This document shows, in pieces, positions 1-10,346 of a DNA stretch of 43,626 nt. The notes under the pieces were generated by a model that did not search any database, was not told where the DNA came from, and saw nothing but the letters and a program-made list of their open reading frames with translations. The DNA is from Chlorobiota bacterium (GTDB lineage Bacteria > Bacteroidota > Bacteroidia > Bacteroidales > F082): contig JAADID010000181.1 of the NCBI GenBank assembly GCA_013151505.1, positions 1-43,626 of the forward strand, in the 5' to 3' direction. A program made the translations under genes and the position numbers. The stretch's first letter is position 1. Every line of letters begins with the position of its first letter.

Positions 1-2
1 AA

Positions 3-653
3 AAAGCCAATACCAAAATGGCCGAGTTTGAAGTGATGTATAAAACGCTGAAAAAAGAAAAAACGATCAAGCATCTGAATGACCAAAAGAAAATTCAGCA
101 GCTCAGGCTGACTATTCTGTTGGTTATTGTTTCGCTGATCATTCTCATTATTATATTCCTGATAAAATATTACAGGGAAAAGATCAGTATTTCAAACCGT
201 GAGAAAAAAGAATTACAGGATATACTCGAATTGCGCGACAAAGAACTGGCCAGCACGGCGCTGAACTTTGCACAAAACAATGAATTGCTTGCCAAAACAA
301 CCAAAAAACTGATCAAGTCGCAACAGATGTTAAGCGAAAACGAACAGCAGGAAATTCAAAACATTATTCGCGAATTACGCGCCCAGGTTTCTTCCGACTC
401 ATTCAAGGAATTTGAACTCCGGTTTTTAAAAGTGCACAATGACTTTTATGATAAACTCCGGGCGGATTTTCCCAAACTTTCACCCAACGATCTGAAAATG
501 TGCGCCCTGTTACGGCTGAATTTGTCCAGCAAGGACATTGCCAACATCCTGCACATGAGCAGCGCCAGTGTGAACGTTACACGCAGCCGAATCCGGAAAA
601 AAATGAATCTCCCCAAAAAGGTGAACCTGGTGAGTTTTTTAATGGAATATTAA
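3..653 (+). CDS. C-terminal part of a membrane-anchored regulator with coiled coil and LuxR-like HTH (5' end outside window)
   Basis: Frame is open back to the window edge upstream of the ATG at 18. TM segment LTILLVIVSLIILIIIFLI, coiled coil, then C-terminal HTH 'LSPNDLKMCALLRLNLSSKDIANILHMSSASVNVTRSRIRKKMNL', typical of Bacteroidetes TPR-TM-HTH regulators. Confidence 0.75.
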   Translation, partial: KANTKMAEFEVMYKTLKKEKTIKHLNDQKKIQQLRLTILLVIVSLIILIIIFLIKYYREKISISNREKKELQDILELRDKELASTALNFAQNNELLAKTTKKLIKSQQMLSENEQQEIQNIIRELRAQVSSDSFKEFELRFLKVHNDFYDKLRADFPKLSPNDLKMCALLRLNLSSKDIANILHMSSASVNVTRSRIRKKMNLPKKVNLVSFLMEY

Positions 654-868
654 GATGGCCCGAAAGGTCGAAAGCGCTACCTGGCGGACAGGCAGGCATC
701 ATACTTTAAACTGACATGGGTTTCATGGTTTTTTATCCGGTCAACAAATATCATTATGACTTTGATTATGAACAATCACATTTAAGTTTTTTATATCTTT
801 ACCCGCTAATTTTTTAGAACTGTATCCGGTAAAAACCTGATTATCTATACATTAAAGGATATCTCCTC

Positions 869-2377
869 ATGATTAAAAAAATTTTGGTCGCCAACAGAGG
901 CGAGATTGCAATCCGCGTTATGCGTACCTGTCGCGAAATGGGAATTAAATCGGTAGCTGTATATTCGGAAGCAGACAGAAGTTCGATGCATGTGAGGTAT
1001 GCTGACGAAGCTTATTGCATTGGTCCGGCTCCTTCCAATGAAAGTTATCTCGTAATTGACAATATCATTGATGCGGCCAAACGCTGTCATGCAGATGCCA
1101 TTCATCCCGGTTACGGCTTTCTTTCGGAGAATGCCGGTTTTGCCGACCGTTGCGAGCAGGAGGGCATCATTTTCATCGGGCCTTCCTCCCATGCCATCAA
1201 TACCATGGGTGACAAGATCACAGCCCGTCAAAAAATGCTTGGCGCAGGGGTTCCTGTTGTGCCCGGAACTTCCGAGCCCATCCAGGAAATTGACAAAGCC
1301 ATAAAGGTTATCAAAGAAATCGGCCTGCCGGTCATGGTGAAAGCCAGTGCGGGTGGCGGAGGTAAAGGGATGCGTCTGATCCATGAAGAAAGTGAGATTG
1401 AACCGGGTATCAAAGCAGCACAATCGGAAGCCCTGGCAGCTTTCGGTAATGATGCGGTTTATATTGAAAAATACATCAACTCTCCTCACCACATTGAATT
1501 TCAGGTATTGGCGGATAAACACGGTAATTGCATTCATCTTTTTGAACGGGAATGTTCCGTTCAGCGAAGGCATCAGAAAGTTGTCGAAGAAACTCCCTCC
1601 CCTATCATGACTCCCGAAGTCAGAAAAGAAATGGGGGCACATGCGGTGGCGGCAGCCCGGGCGGTTAATTATGCCAGCGCCGGAACCATCGAGTTTATCG
1701 TTGACGATAACCTGAATTATTATTTCCTCGAAATGAATACCCGGTTGCAGGTTGAACATCCCATAACCGAAAGGGTGGTTGGCGTTGACCTTGTGAAAGA
1801 ACAAATCAATATTGCCAACAACCTGCCGCTTCGTTACAAGCAGGAAGACCTGAAGCAAAACGGGCATGCCATTGAGGTGCGAATCTATGCTGAAGACCCT
1901 GACAATAACTTCATGCCCAGCCCCGGAAAAGTCATGCACATTACAGAACCACTTGGCCTGGGTGTCAGACACGACGGTTATGTTTATGAGGGTTATACCA
2001 TACCCATGTTTTATGACCCGATGATATCCAAGCTGATCGTATGGGCGCCTACGCGGAAAGAAGCGGTTGAAAGGATGAAACGGGCGCTTTATGCTTACAA
2101 GATCACCGGAATCAAAACCTCCATTCCTTTTCTCAGCAGGGTCATGAACACTCCCGCTTTTGTGGAAGGACGGTACAACACTCACTTTATACAGGATAAT
2201 CAGCAATACCTTGAGCCAAAAGATGACGCATCTCAAAAGATCAGGGATGTGGCAGCTATTACAGCATTCGTGGACTATATTTCAAAAATCGAATCGAAAA
2301 CCAGGGTTTCTTCCAACGGCAGTTCTGTAAGCAACTGGAAAGCTTTCGGAAGAAAGAAAAGTCTTAACCGTTTGTAA
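869..2377 (+). CDS. accC: Biotin carboxylase subunit of an acetyl/propionyl-CoA carboxylase
   Basis: MIKKILVANRGEIAIRVMRTCREMGI start; ATP-grasp motifs KASAGGGGKGMR, EMNTRLQVEHPITE. Confidence 0.95.
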   Translation: MIKKILVANRGEIAIRVMRTCREMGIKSVAVYSEADRSSMHVRYADEAYCIGPAPSNESYLVIDNIIDAAKRCHADAIHPGYGFLSENAGFADRCEQEGIIFIGPSSHAINTMGDKITARQKMLGAGVPVVPGTSEPIQEIDKAIKVIKEIGLPVMVKASAGGGGKGMRLIHEESEIEPGIKAAQSEALAAFGNDAVYIEKYINSPHHIEFQVLADKHGNCIHLFERECSVQRRHQKVVEETPSPIMTPEVRKEMGAHAVAAARAVNYASAGTIEFIVDDNLNYYFLEMNTRLQVEHPITERVVGVDLVKEQINIANNLPLRYKQEDLKQNGHAIEVRIYAEDPDNNFMPSPGKVMHITEPLGLGVRHDGYVYEGYTIPMFYDPMISKLIVWAPTRKEAVERMKRALYAYKITGIKTSIPFLSRVMNTPAFVEGRYNTHFIQDNQQYLEPKDDASQKIRDVAAITAFVDYISKIESKTRVSSNGSSVSNWKAFGRKKSLNRL

Positions 2378-2403
2378 CCTGTTTATTGAAAAAAACAAAT
2401 CCT

Positions 2404-2907
2404 ATGGCATACGAAATCCGAATCAAAGACAATCAGGAAACGATTGAAATATTAAATAAGAAAGGCAGCCTGTTAGAAGTTGCCATTGGCGACAGAAATT
2501 ATAAACTTGACATTGTTGAAGTTGAAAAAGGAGTTTATTCGGTTTTGCTCGACGGCGATTCTTTCAACATCGAGCTCATTCCCGTTGAAAACAAAAAATA
2601 CACCGTCAACACTTTATATCATTCATTTGATGTTGATATTATAGATGCCGAAGCCAGGTATATGATGAGTCGTAAGTCGGCAGAAGATGATGACCAGTCA
2701 ACTATATCAACCCCGATGCCCGGAAAAGTAGTACGAATTCTGGTGGAAGAAGGCCAGAAAGTAAAAGCGGGGGAAACTGTTATTGTGGTATCGGCCATGA
2801 AAATGGAAAGCGAATACAAAGCTGCCAATGACAAAACCGTAAAACAGGTGCTCGTTAAAGAAGGGGATAACATTGACGGAAATCAACCTCTTGTTATTTT
2901 TGAATAA
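2404..2907 (+). CDS. Biotin carboxyl carrier protein (biotinyl domain)
   Basis: Biotinylation motif VVSAMKMESEYKA near the C-terminus. The ORF track starts at a TTG (2386); ATG at 2404 (MAYEIRIKDN) is the more likely start. Lies between biotin carboxylase and carboxyltransferase genes. Confidence 0.92.
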   Translation: MAYEIRIKDNQETIEILNKKGSLLEVAIGDRNYKLDIVEVEKGVYSVLLDGDSFNIELIPVENKKYTVNTLYHSFDVDIIDAEARYMMSRKSAEDDDQSTISTPMPGKVVRILVEEGQKVKAGETVIVVSAMKMESEYKAANDKTVKQVLVKEGDNIDGNQPLVIFE

Positions 2908-2957
2908 ACCGAAAATTATCAATTGATTAAAATCAAACAAATCCAAAAAATTTAATT

Positions 2958-4499
2958 ATGGGTCAGGAACTCCAAAGAAACAAGCTACTGGAAGAAAAGC
3001 ATATTAAGGCCGAATTGGGAGGAGGCCAGCAGAGAATTGACAAGCAACATGCCGCCGGTCGTAAGACAGCACGCGAAAGGATTGATGATCTGTTCGACCC
3101 GGGTACATTTGTCGAAATTGATAAGTTTGTCACACATACGGCAACCGACTTCGGGATGGATAAAAATAAAATCCTGGGTGACGGTGTAGTAACAGGATAC
3201 GGAAAGATTGACGGCCGTATCATGTATGTTTTTGCCCAGGATTTTACTGTTTTCGGCGGCTCGTTAAGCCGGGCCAATGCCAACAAGATCATCAAAGTGA
3301 TGGACCTGGCCATGAAAATGGGGGCACCCGTCATCGGCTTAAATGATTCGGGCGGCGCCCGCATTCAGGAAGGCGTGGAAAGCCTTGCCGGCTATGCCGA
3401 CATTTTTTACCGGAATGTAAAAAGCTCGGGAGTTATTCCTCAAATATCGGCCGTGTTGGGACCATGTGCCGGGGGAGCCGTTTATTCACCCGCCATGACC
3501 GATTTTATTCTCATGGTAAAAAAGACCTCTTATATGTTTGTCACAGGCCCGGATGTGATCAAGACAGTCACCAACGAGGAAGTAACCAAAGAGGATCTCG
3601 GCGGGGCAATGACACATAATAAGAAAAGCGGTGTAGCCCATTTTACTGCCGAAAACGATGAAGAGGCCATGCTGATGATCAGGGAACTGATGAGTTTCTT
3701 ACCCTCCAACAACATGGAAGACCCCCCGCGTAAAGTTTGTACCGATGATCTTTCCCGTGAAATTCCGCACCTTGACAGCATTGTGCCTGAAGACCCCAAC
3801 AAACCTTACGACATGAAGGAAATCATCCTTGATGTGATAGACAACAATCATTTCTTTGAAGTGCAACCCCATTACGCACAAAATATAATTATTGGTTTTG
3901 CCCGTATCGCCGGAAAACCCGTTGGAATTGTTGCCAACCAGCCGGCAGTCCTTGCCGGAGTACTGGATATTGCCAGTTCAACCAAAGCCGCCCGCTTTGT
4001 CAGGTTTTGCGATGCATTCAATATTCCGTTGATCACTTTTGAAGATGTTCCCGGATTTCTCCCGGGGACAACCCAGGAATATGGCGGAATCATAAAACAC
4101 GGAGCCAAACTTCTCTATGCCTTTTCGGAAGCCACCGTGCCAAAGATCACGCTCATTACACGTAAAGCTTATGGCGGCGCTTATGATGTGATGTCGAGCA
4201 AACACATCGGCGCCGATTATAACTTTGCCTATCCCACAGCCGAGATAGCCGTCATGGGACCTGATGGCGCCGTGAACATCATATATCGCAACAAGATCAA
4301 GGATGATGAACATAAAAAACAGGTTGTTCAGGAATACAGGAGCAATTTTGCCAGCCCTTATAAAGCTGCGGAACTCGGTTATATTGACGAGATCATTTAC
4401 CCGCGTAACACACGTAAAAAACTGATACAGGCGTTGGAGATGACGGAAAACAAATCGGAAAGCAATCCGCCGAAAAAGCACGGCAACATTCCGTTATAG
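2958..4499 (+). CDS. Acyl-CoA carboxylase carboxyltransferase subunit (propionyl-CoA carboxylase beta / methylmalonyl-CoA decarboxylase alpha type)
   Basis: [51 protein letters not shown] and the C-terminal [41 protein letters not shown] block typical of PccB/MmdA. Confidence 0.94.
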   Translation: MGQELQRNKLLEEKHIKAELGGGQQRIDKQHAAGRKTARERIDDLFDPGTFVEIDKFVTHTATDFGMDKNKILGDGVVTGYGKIDGRIMYVFAQDFTVFGGSLSRANANKIIKVMDLAMKMGAPVIGLNDSGGARIQEGVESLAGYADIFYRNVKSSGVIPQISAVLGPCAGGAVYSPAMTDFILMVKKTSYMFVTGPDVIKTVTNEEVTKEDLGGAMTHNKKSGVAHFTAENDEEAMLMIRELMSFLPSNNMEDPPRKVCTDDLSREIPHLDSIVPEDPNKPYDMKEIILDVIDNNHFFEVQPHYAQNIIIGFARIAGKPVGIVANQPAVLAGVLDIASSTKAARFVRFCDAFNIPLITFEDVPGFLPGTTQEYGGIIKHGAKLLYAFSEATVPKITLITRKAYGGAYDVMSSKHIGADYNFAYPTAEIAVMGPDGAVNIIYRNKIKDDEHKKQVVQEYRSNFASPYKAAELGYIDEIIYPRNTRKKLIQALEMTENKSESNPPKKHGNIPL

Positions 4500-5108
4500 A
4501 TGAAGATTTCTTCTCTGGAAAAGGATCAGATAGAAAACACCCACGGTGATGGATGAGTCGGCCAGGTTGAATATGGGCCTGAAAAAGATGAACCGTCCGT
4601 CGGGCTCAAAAATAAAACGGGGTACCCAGGAAGGAACATCACTTTGCTGAAGAACAATAAGCGGAAAATAAAACATGTCCACAACTTTTCCATCCAGGAA
4701 TCCGGCATATCCCTCCCCCGCTTTCACAAAACGGGCAACGGTATGATAAGTGCTTTCCGTAAAGATCAGGCCGTAGAAAGCGCTGTCAATGATATTACCA
4801 AGAGCCCCGGCAAAAATTAGCGAAATACTCAAAACCAACCCAAATGGCTTTTTTCGTTTGATGATCACATAAAGATAAATGCCTATTGCAATGACGGCGA
4901 GAATCCTGAAAATACTGAGGGTCAGCTTACCCCATTCGCCTCCGATCTGCATGCCGAAAGCCATACCGTAGTTTTCAGTAAAATAGAGGTAAAACCACTT
5001 TCCGATCATGGGAATTTCTTCCCCGATGGTCATGTGTAACTTTATCCAGATTTTCAGTAACTGATCGAATAAAAGTACCAGAAAAATAATAAATGCCGCT
5101 TTCTTCAA
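4494..5108 (-). CDS. lspA: Lipoprotein signal peptidase (SPase II)
   Basis: Multi-TM protein with [26 protein letters not shown] and VVDMFYFP ... [11 protein letters not shown] catalytic Asp motifs. TTG start as called. Confidence 0.92.
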   Translation of the reverse strand: MKKAAFIIFLVLLFDQLLKIWIKLHMTIGEEIPMIGKWFYLYFTENYGMAFGMQIGGEWGKLTLSIFRILAVIAIGIYLYVIIKRKKPFGLVLSISLIFAGALGNIIDSAFYGLIFTESTYHTVARFVKAGEGYAGFLDGKVVDMFYFPLIVLQQSDVPSWVPRFIFEPDGRFIFFRPIFNLADSSITVGVFYLILFQRRNLHL

Positions 5109-5129
5109 AGCTAATTTTGTTTTGGCCTT

Positions 5130-5543
5130 TTAATTCCTCGGGCTGGGATTCGACATTTTCTTTTTGGCTTCGATACTCAGTGTGGCATGGGGTACTGCCC
5201 TAAGCCTTTCTTTACTGATCAACTTACCTGTTACCCGGCAAATGCCATAAGTTTTATTCTGGATTCGTACCAGTGCATTTTCCAGGTTATTGATAAAACG
5301 TTGCTGACGGGCAGCCAGCCGGCTGTTTTCCTCTTTCGAAAGCACCTGTTGACCTTCTTCCAAAACTTTAAAAGTGGGAGAAGTGTCGTTTGTATCGTGC
5401 TCGCTGTGGTTGGTGTAAGCTTCTGTTAACAATTTGAGGTCTTCTCTCGCTTTTTCCAACTTATTCAGAATGATTTCTTTAAACTCCTCAAGTTCTTCAT
5501 CCGAATATCTCGTCTTGACTGTTTCTTCTTTAATATTTTTCAT
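5130..5543 (-). CDS. DksA/TraR-family protein with degenerate zinc finger
   Basis: Coiled-coil N-terminus and 'NKTYGICRVTGKLISKERLRAVPHATLSIEAKKK' matching the DksA/TraR C-terminal signature, but with most cysteines replaced. Confidence 0.85.
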   Translation of the reverse strand: MKNIKEETVKTRYSDEELEEFKEIILNKLEKAREDLKLLTEAYTNHSEHDTNDTSPTFKVLEEGQQVLSKEENSRLAARQQRFINNLENALVRIQNKTYGICRVTGKLISKERLRAVPHATLSIEAKKKMSNPSPRN

Positions 5544-5631
5544 GGCCTCGCTCTTTATTCCAACAAAAAAATTCTCTATAAATATACGTAAAAAAACTTC
5601 AAATGTTTATTTTTTAAGTTTTTTTTGGTTT

Positions 5632-8600
5632 TTACTCTTTTTCCATTCTCAATTTAACTTTTATCTGATCTATCAAATCAAATTCTTCAACGTGATCATT
5701 TGTTAATTTATCTTCAAATGACAAAGTTGCCAGGGTTTCCGAACAAATATAATCACTGAAATTACTGAACGCTTTATCGGTATCTTTATTACGTTCCAGG
5801 TGTAATTTAATCCGGTCGGTTACTTCAAAGCCTTTTTCTTTTCTCATGTTTTGAATACGGTTGACCAATTCCCGCGCCAGGCCTTCTTCCTGCAATTCGG
5901 GTGTAATGGTCAGGTCAAGGGCAACGGTCAGGTGGTCCTGGTTGGCTACGCTCCATCCGGGAATATCTTCCGTTATGATTTCCACATCATCCGGTGTCAA
6001 CACGATCTCCTGATCATCAACAGTAAACCGGTATTCCCCTTTTTGTTCCAGCATCCTGATATCATCCTGGCTGAACTGCATGATGGCAGCCGATATCTTT
6101 TTCATCAGTTTGCCGTATTTCGGGCCGAGAGTTTTAAAATTCGGCTTTATTCTTTTTACCAGGATCCCCGATTCATCGGTAATGAACTCCAGTAACTTCA
6201 CATTGATTTCTGAAAGAATAAGGTCTTTCACTCCCTCGATCAGTTCCCTGAAATGATCATTCAAAACAGGGATCATGATTTTGTTCAATGGCTGCCGTAC
6301 CCTTATGTTGTTTTTTTTCCGCAACGAAAGCGCCATTGATGAGATGCGTTGCGCCAGCTCCATTTTCTCTTCCAGGTCTTTGTCTATCAACGATTCATCC
6401 GCTTCGGGAAAGTCCGTCAGGTGAACCGATTCGGCATTTATGCGTCCCGTGACTTCATTCAGGTCAATAAATAATCTGTCCATAAAAAACGGGGCAATGG
6501 GTGATGCCAGCCGGGCCACCACTTCGAGGCACCGGTATAACGTCTGATAAGCTTCCGCTTTATCCTGTGAATAGCTTCCTTTCCAGAATCTTCTTCTCGA
6601 AAGGCGGACATACCAGTTGCTTAAATGTTCGGTAACAAATTCCTGAATAGCCCGGCCTGCCCGTGTAGGCTCATACTCGCCGAAAGCTTCATCCACCTCT
6701 TTGATCAGCGTGTTCAGCTCCGAAATGATCCATCGGTCAAGTTCGGTGCGCCGGCTGACCGGAATTTCTTCCTCTTCATAAGTAAACCCGTCAATATTGG
6801 CATAAAGGGCAAAAAAAGCATACGTATTGTATAATGTGCCCAGAAATTTTCTTCTTGCTTCGTCCACACCGGCAACATTAAACCGCAGATTATCCCACGG
6901 CTGCGAATTGGTGATTATGTACCACCGGGTTGCATCGGGACCGTAAACATCAACGGTTTCAAACGGGTCAATGGTGTTCCCGAATCTTTTGGACATTTTA
7001 TTTCCGGCCTTATCCAGCACCAACCCGTTAGAAACAACGGTTTTAAACGCTACGGAGTCAAAGATCATGGAGGCGATGGCGTGTAATGTAAAAAACCATC
7101 CGCGTGTCTGGTCAACACCTTCGGCAATAAAGTCGGCCGGAAAATTTCTCTTGAAGAGCTCCACATTTTCAAATGGATAATGGAACTGCGCATAAGGCAT
7201 TGACCCCGAATCAAACCAAACATCAATAAGACCGGGTTCACGGTACATTTTTTTCCCGCTTTCCGATACGAGGATAATCTTGTCCACATAAGGACGGTGG
7301 AAATCAAATGTCTGATAGTTCTCTTCACTCATGTTACCCGGCTCGAAATTTTCAAGCGGATTTTCATCCATAAAACCCCTCGCTATTGATTTTTCAATCT
7401 CGGTTTTCAGTTCGGAAGCCGACCCGATGGCTTTTGCTTCTTTCTTATCCTCGGTTCTCCAGACAGGCAACGGCACCCCCCAGAAACGCGACCTGGAAAG
7501 GTTCCAGTCCACGAGGTTTTCGAGCCAGTTGCCAAAACGGCCCTCACCGGTAGCTTTGGGTTTCCAGTTGATCGTTTTATTCAGTTCGATCATTCGTTCT
7601 TTTACGGCCGTGGTACGGATAAACCAACTGTCCAGCGGGTAATACAATACAGGTTTATCAGTCCTCCAGCAGTGGGGATAGTTGTGTGTATGTTTTTCGA
7701 TACGGAAAGCTTTTCCTTCTTTTTTCAAAGCAACAGCAAGGTCAATATCCAGGCTCTCATCAGAATTTTTGAGTTCCGGATCATACTGGTTTTTCACAAA
7801 CCGCCCTTCATATTTTTTATATTCCTCAACATTCACATATTTTTCAACGAATGCCGGGTCAAGGTCACGGATTCTGAAAAAACGGCCTTTCAGGTCAACC
7901 ATGGGACGGCGTTCGCCAATTTTGTCAACCAGCAAAAGCGGGACGATGCCGGTCTCTTTTGCAACACGGTCGTCGTCGTCGCCAAAAGTCGGGGCAACGT
8001 GAACAATTCCTGTTCCGTCTTCGGTAGTAACAAAATCACCGGGAATAACTTCAAAAGCTTTCCCCATAGGTTTTACCCATGGAAACAATTGTTCATATTC
8101 CGTCCCAGTCAGCTCAAAGCCTTTGAAATTTTCAACAACTTTAAAAGGAAGATTTTTATCTCCCGGTTTGTAATCCTCAAAAGACAAATCCGCATTTTTC
8201 GGGTTAAAATACGTGTCAAGCCGTTCTTTTGCAAGAATGATATTAGCCGGTTTCCCTGTATAAGGATTGAAGGATTTGACCATCACATAGTCAATCTTGT
8301 CCCCTACTGCCAGCGCGGTATTGGATGGGAGCGTCCAGGGTGTGGTCGTCCAGGCAAGTATATAAATATCGCCTTCCAGTTCGTCCACAATTTTTTCGGG
8401 AGCCGTTTCCTTTTTCACCCTGAACATCGCTACAACGGTCGTGTCGGTCACATCACGATAGCAGCCGGGCTGGTTCAGTTCGTGTGTACTGAGACCTGTT
8501 CCGGCAGCAGGTGAATAGGGCTGTATGCTGTATCCCTTGTAAAGCAAACCTTTTTCGAATAACTGTTTCAGCAGATACCAGACTGTTTCGATGTATTTAT

Positions 8601-9063
8601 TATCAAACGTGATATAGGGATGATCGAGGTCAACCCAATATCCGATCTTTCTCGTCAGTTCATCCCACAAGTCTTTATATTTCAACACTTCGCGGCGGCA
8701 GGCCTTGTTGTATTCCTCAATGGATATCTTTTTCCCGATATCTTCCTTGGTTATGCCGAGGGTGGTTTCCACACTGATCTCTACCGGGAGGCCATGGGTA
8801 TCCCAACCGGCTTTACGTTCAACATATTTTCCTTTAAGGGTCTGATAGCGGCAAAAAAGGTCTTTGATCGTCCGTGCCATCACATGATGGATACCCGGAA
8901 CACCATTGGCTGACGGAGGGCCTTCGTAAAATACAAAGGGTTCATTATTCCGGCGATTCTCAAGACTTTTCTCAAAAATATGATTATCCTCCCAAAACTT
9001 CCTGACTTCCCCTGCAATTTTTGTTAAATCCAGTTGCTTGTATTCTTTATACCTCTGTGCCAT
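5632..9063 (-). CDS. ileS: Isoleucyl-tRNA synthetase
   Basis: 1143 aa; class I motif GPPSANGVPGIHHVMARTIKD (HIGH-like), editing domain TTPWTLPSNTALAV, KMSKR in AGNKMSKRFGNTIDP. Confidence 0.97.
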   Translation of the reverse strand: MAQRYKEYKQLDLTKIAGEVRKFWEDNHIFEKSLENRRNNEPFVFYEGPPSANGVPGIHHVMARTIKDLFCRYQTLKGKYVERKAGWDTHGLPVEISVETTLGITKEDIGKKISIEEYNKACRREVLKYKDLWDELTRKIGYWVDLDHPYITFDNKYIETVWYLLKQLFEKGLLYKGYSIQPYSPAAGTGLSTHELNQPGCYRDVTDTTVVAMFRVKKETAPEKIVDELEGDIYILAWTTTPWTLPSNTALAVGDKIDYVMVKSFNPYTGKPANIILAKERLDTYFNPKNADLSFEDYKPGDKNLPFKVVENFKGFELTGTEYEQLFPWVKPMGKAFEVIPGDFVTTEDGTGIVHVAPTFGDDDDRVAKETGIVPLLLVDKIGERRPMVDLKGRFFRIRDLDPAFVEKYVNVEEYKKYEGRFVKNQYDPELKNSDESLDIDLAVALKKEGKAFRIEKHTHNYPHCWRTDKPVLYYPLDSWFIRTTAVKERMIELNKTINWKPKATGEGRFGNWLENLVDWNLSRSRFWGVPLPVWRTEDKKEAKAIGSASELKTEIEKSIARGFMDENPLENFEPGNMSEENYQTFDFHRPYVDKIILVSESGKKMYREPGLIDVWFDSGSMPYAQFHYPFENVELFKRNFPADFIAEGVDQTRGWFFTLHAIASMIFDSVAFKTVVSNGLVLDKAGNKMSKRFGNTIDPFETVDVYGPDATRWYIITNSQPWDNLRFNVAGVDEARRKFLGTLYNTYAFFALYANIDGFTYEEEEIPVSRRTELDRWIISELNTLIKEVDEAFGEYEPTRAGRAIQEFVTEHLSNWYVRLSRRRFWKGSYSQDKAEAYQTLYRCLEVVARLASPIAPFFMDRLFIDLNEVTGRINAESVHLTDFPEADESLIDKDLEEKMELAQRISSMALSLRKKNNIRVRQPLNKIMIPVLNDHFRELIEGVKDLILSEINVKLLEFITDESGILVKRIKPNFKTLGPKYGKLMKKISAAIMQFSQDDIRMLEQKGEYRFTVDDQEIVLTPDDVEIITEDIPGWSVANQDHLTVALDLTITPELQEEGLARELVNRIQNMRKEKGFEVTDRIKLHLERNKDTDKAFSNFSDYICSETLATLSFEDKLTNDHVEEFDLIDQIKVKLRMEKE

Positions 9064-9280
9064 TGAATGACCCTTATTTACTTACAAATTAAAAAATTGG
9101 GTGCAAAGCTAAAAAAAATAGTCGTGGAAATGAATTAAGAAATAATCAACTGAAAAATACCGGGCTGAAATACTTCTGAGTCATGAATATTTTTGTTTTT
9201 AATCTTTATAAATTATCGAAATTTAACGAGAATGAAGGTTTAAAAATTATTTTTGTTTCCGGTTCAAAAGCATGTAAGTT

Positions 9281-10198
9281 ATGATGTGGTTTAACAGACT
9301 TGTCGCCGCTCTTTTGCCTTTAATGCCCAAAAATCTTGTTTGGGTCTTTTCAAAGAGATATATTGCGGGCAAAACAATCGCCGATGCCATAATGGCCTCC
9401 AAATCGCTTAATTCAGAAGGGTTTATGGTTACCATTGACCTTTTGGGCGAGTTTATTACAAAGCTGAGCGAAGCAAAAGCAAATAAGGAAAAGTATCTTG
9501 AAATCATCGAGCATATTGAAAAAAATAAAATCAACGGTAACTATTCATTAAAGCCCACCATGTTCGGTCTGCTGATTGACAAGGAGGCCTGCTATCAGAA
9601 CATCAGGGAAATCGTGAAAAAAGCGGTTGAATTCAATAACTTTGTACGGATTGACATGGAAGATTCGCAATGCGTTGACCTGGAGATTGAACTGTTCAGA
9701 AAACTGAAAAAAGAATTTCCTAAAAATGTCGGCCTTGTATTTCAGGCTTACATGCGGCGTACGATGGATGACATGAAAGCATTACTCGACCTTCATTCAG
9801 AGAAAAATCCGCTCAATTTACGGTTATGCAAAGGCATTTATGTGGAACCCGAAATGATCGCTTACAAAAAATATGAAGAAATAAACCGGCATTACCTTGA
9901 AGATCTTGAATTTATTTTCCAACAGGGTATTTACCCGGGCATTGCCACCCATGACATCAATCTGGTCGAGGGGGCTTACCGGTTAATTGAAAAATATAAA
10001 ATTCCAAAAGATAAATATGAATTTCAGATGTTATACGGGGTGACGCCTTCGCTCCGAAAGTCTATCCTGAACAAAGGACACCGCCTGCGTGTTTATGTTC
10101 CTTTTGGCAAAGACTGGTTTGCTTATTCTACACGCCGTTTAAAAGAAAATCCGAAAATGGCAGCGGATATTATGAAAGCTTTATTTGTCAGGGGGTAG
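9281..10198 (+). CDS. Proline dehydrogenase (PRODH) family protein
   Basis: 305 aa TIM-barrel-like: FVRIDMEDSQCVDLEIELFRKLKK, VGLVFQAYMRRTMDDMKAL, LRLCKGIYVEPE, IATHDINL, YEFQMLYGVTPSLR, LRVYVPFGKDWFAYSTRRLKENP. Confidence 0.88.
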   Translation: MMWFNRLVAALLPLMPKNLVWVFSKRYIAGKTIADAIMASKSLNSEGFMVTIDLLGEFITKLSEAKANKEKYLEIIEHIEKNKINGNYSLKPTMFGLLIDKEACYQNIREIVKKAVEFNNFVRIDMEDSQCVDLEIELFRKLKKEFPKNVGLVFQAYMRRTMDDMKALLDLHSEKNPLNLRLCKGIYVEPEMIAYKKYEEINRHYLEDLEFIFQQGIYPGIATHDINLVEGAYRLIEKYKIPKDKYEFQMLYGVTPSLRKSILNKGHRLRVYVPFGKDWFAYSTRRLKENPKMAADIMKALFVRG

Positions 10199-10310
10199 AC
10201 GCCCGAACCGGATTGTTATTTTCTAACAAGATTTAACCGGCTTTTTTGCGTTTAAAGGAATAATTCCAAAACATATTCTTTTCTTCTCCGAAAGATACCT
10301 TGATTTTTTC

Positions 10311-10318
10311 TATCTTTG
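10311..10318 (+). promoter_or_regulatory. Bacteroidetes -7 element (TATCTTTG) upstream of the GT5-like gene
   Basis: Matches TAnnTTTG, about 30 nt upstream of the ATG at 10347. Confidence 0.5.
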
Positions 10319-10346
10319 CACCCTCAAAATCATTAAATTATAAATT

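Noticed and set aside
500-709. 69-aa plus-strand ORF
   Set aside because: Out-of-frame overlap with the HTH end of the first gene.
845-2236. 463-aa minus-strand ORF
   Set aside because: Fully antisense to the biotin carboxylase gene; low-complexity Phe/His/Arg-rich composition typical of a shadow ORF.
7672-8514. 280-aa plus-strand ORF
   Set aside because: Antisense shadow of ileS with no recognisable domain.
10201-10250. Possible terminator after the proline dehydrogenase gene (aaccgg...ccggctttttt)
   Set aside because: Stem only about 5 bp with a long loop; not convincing.
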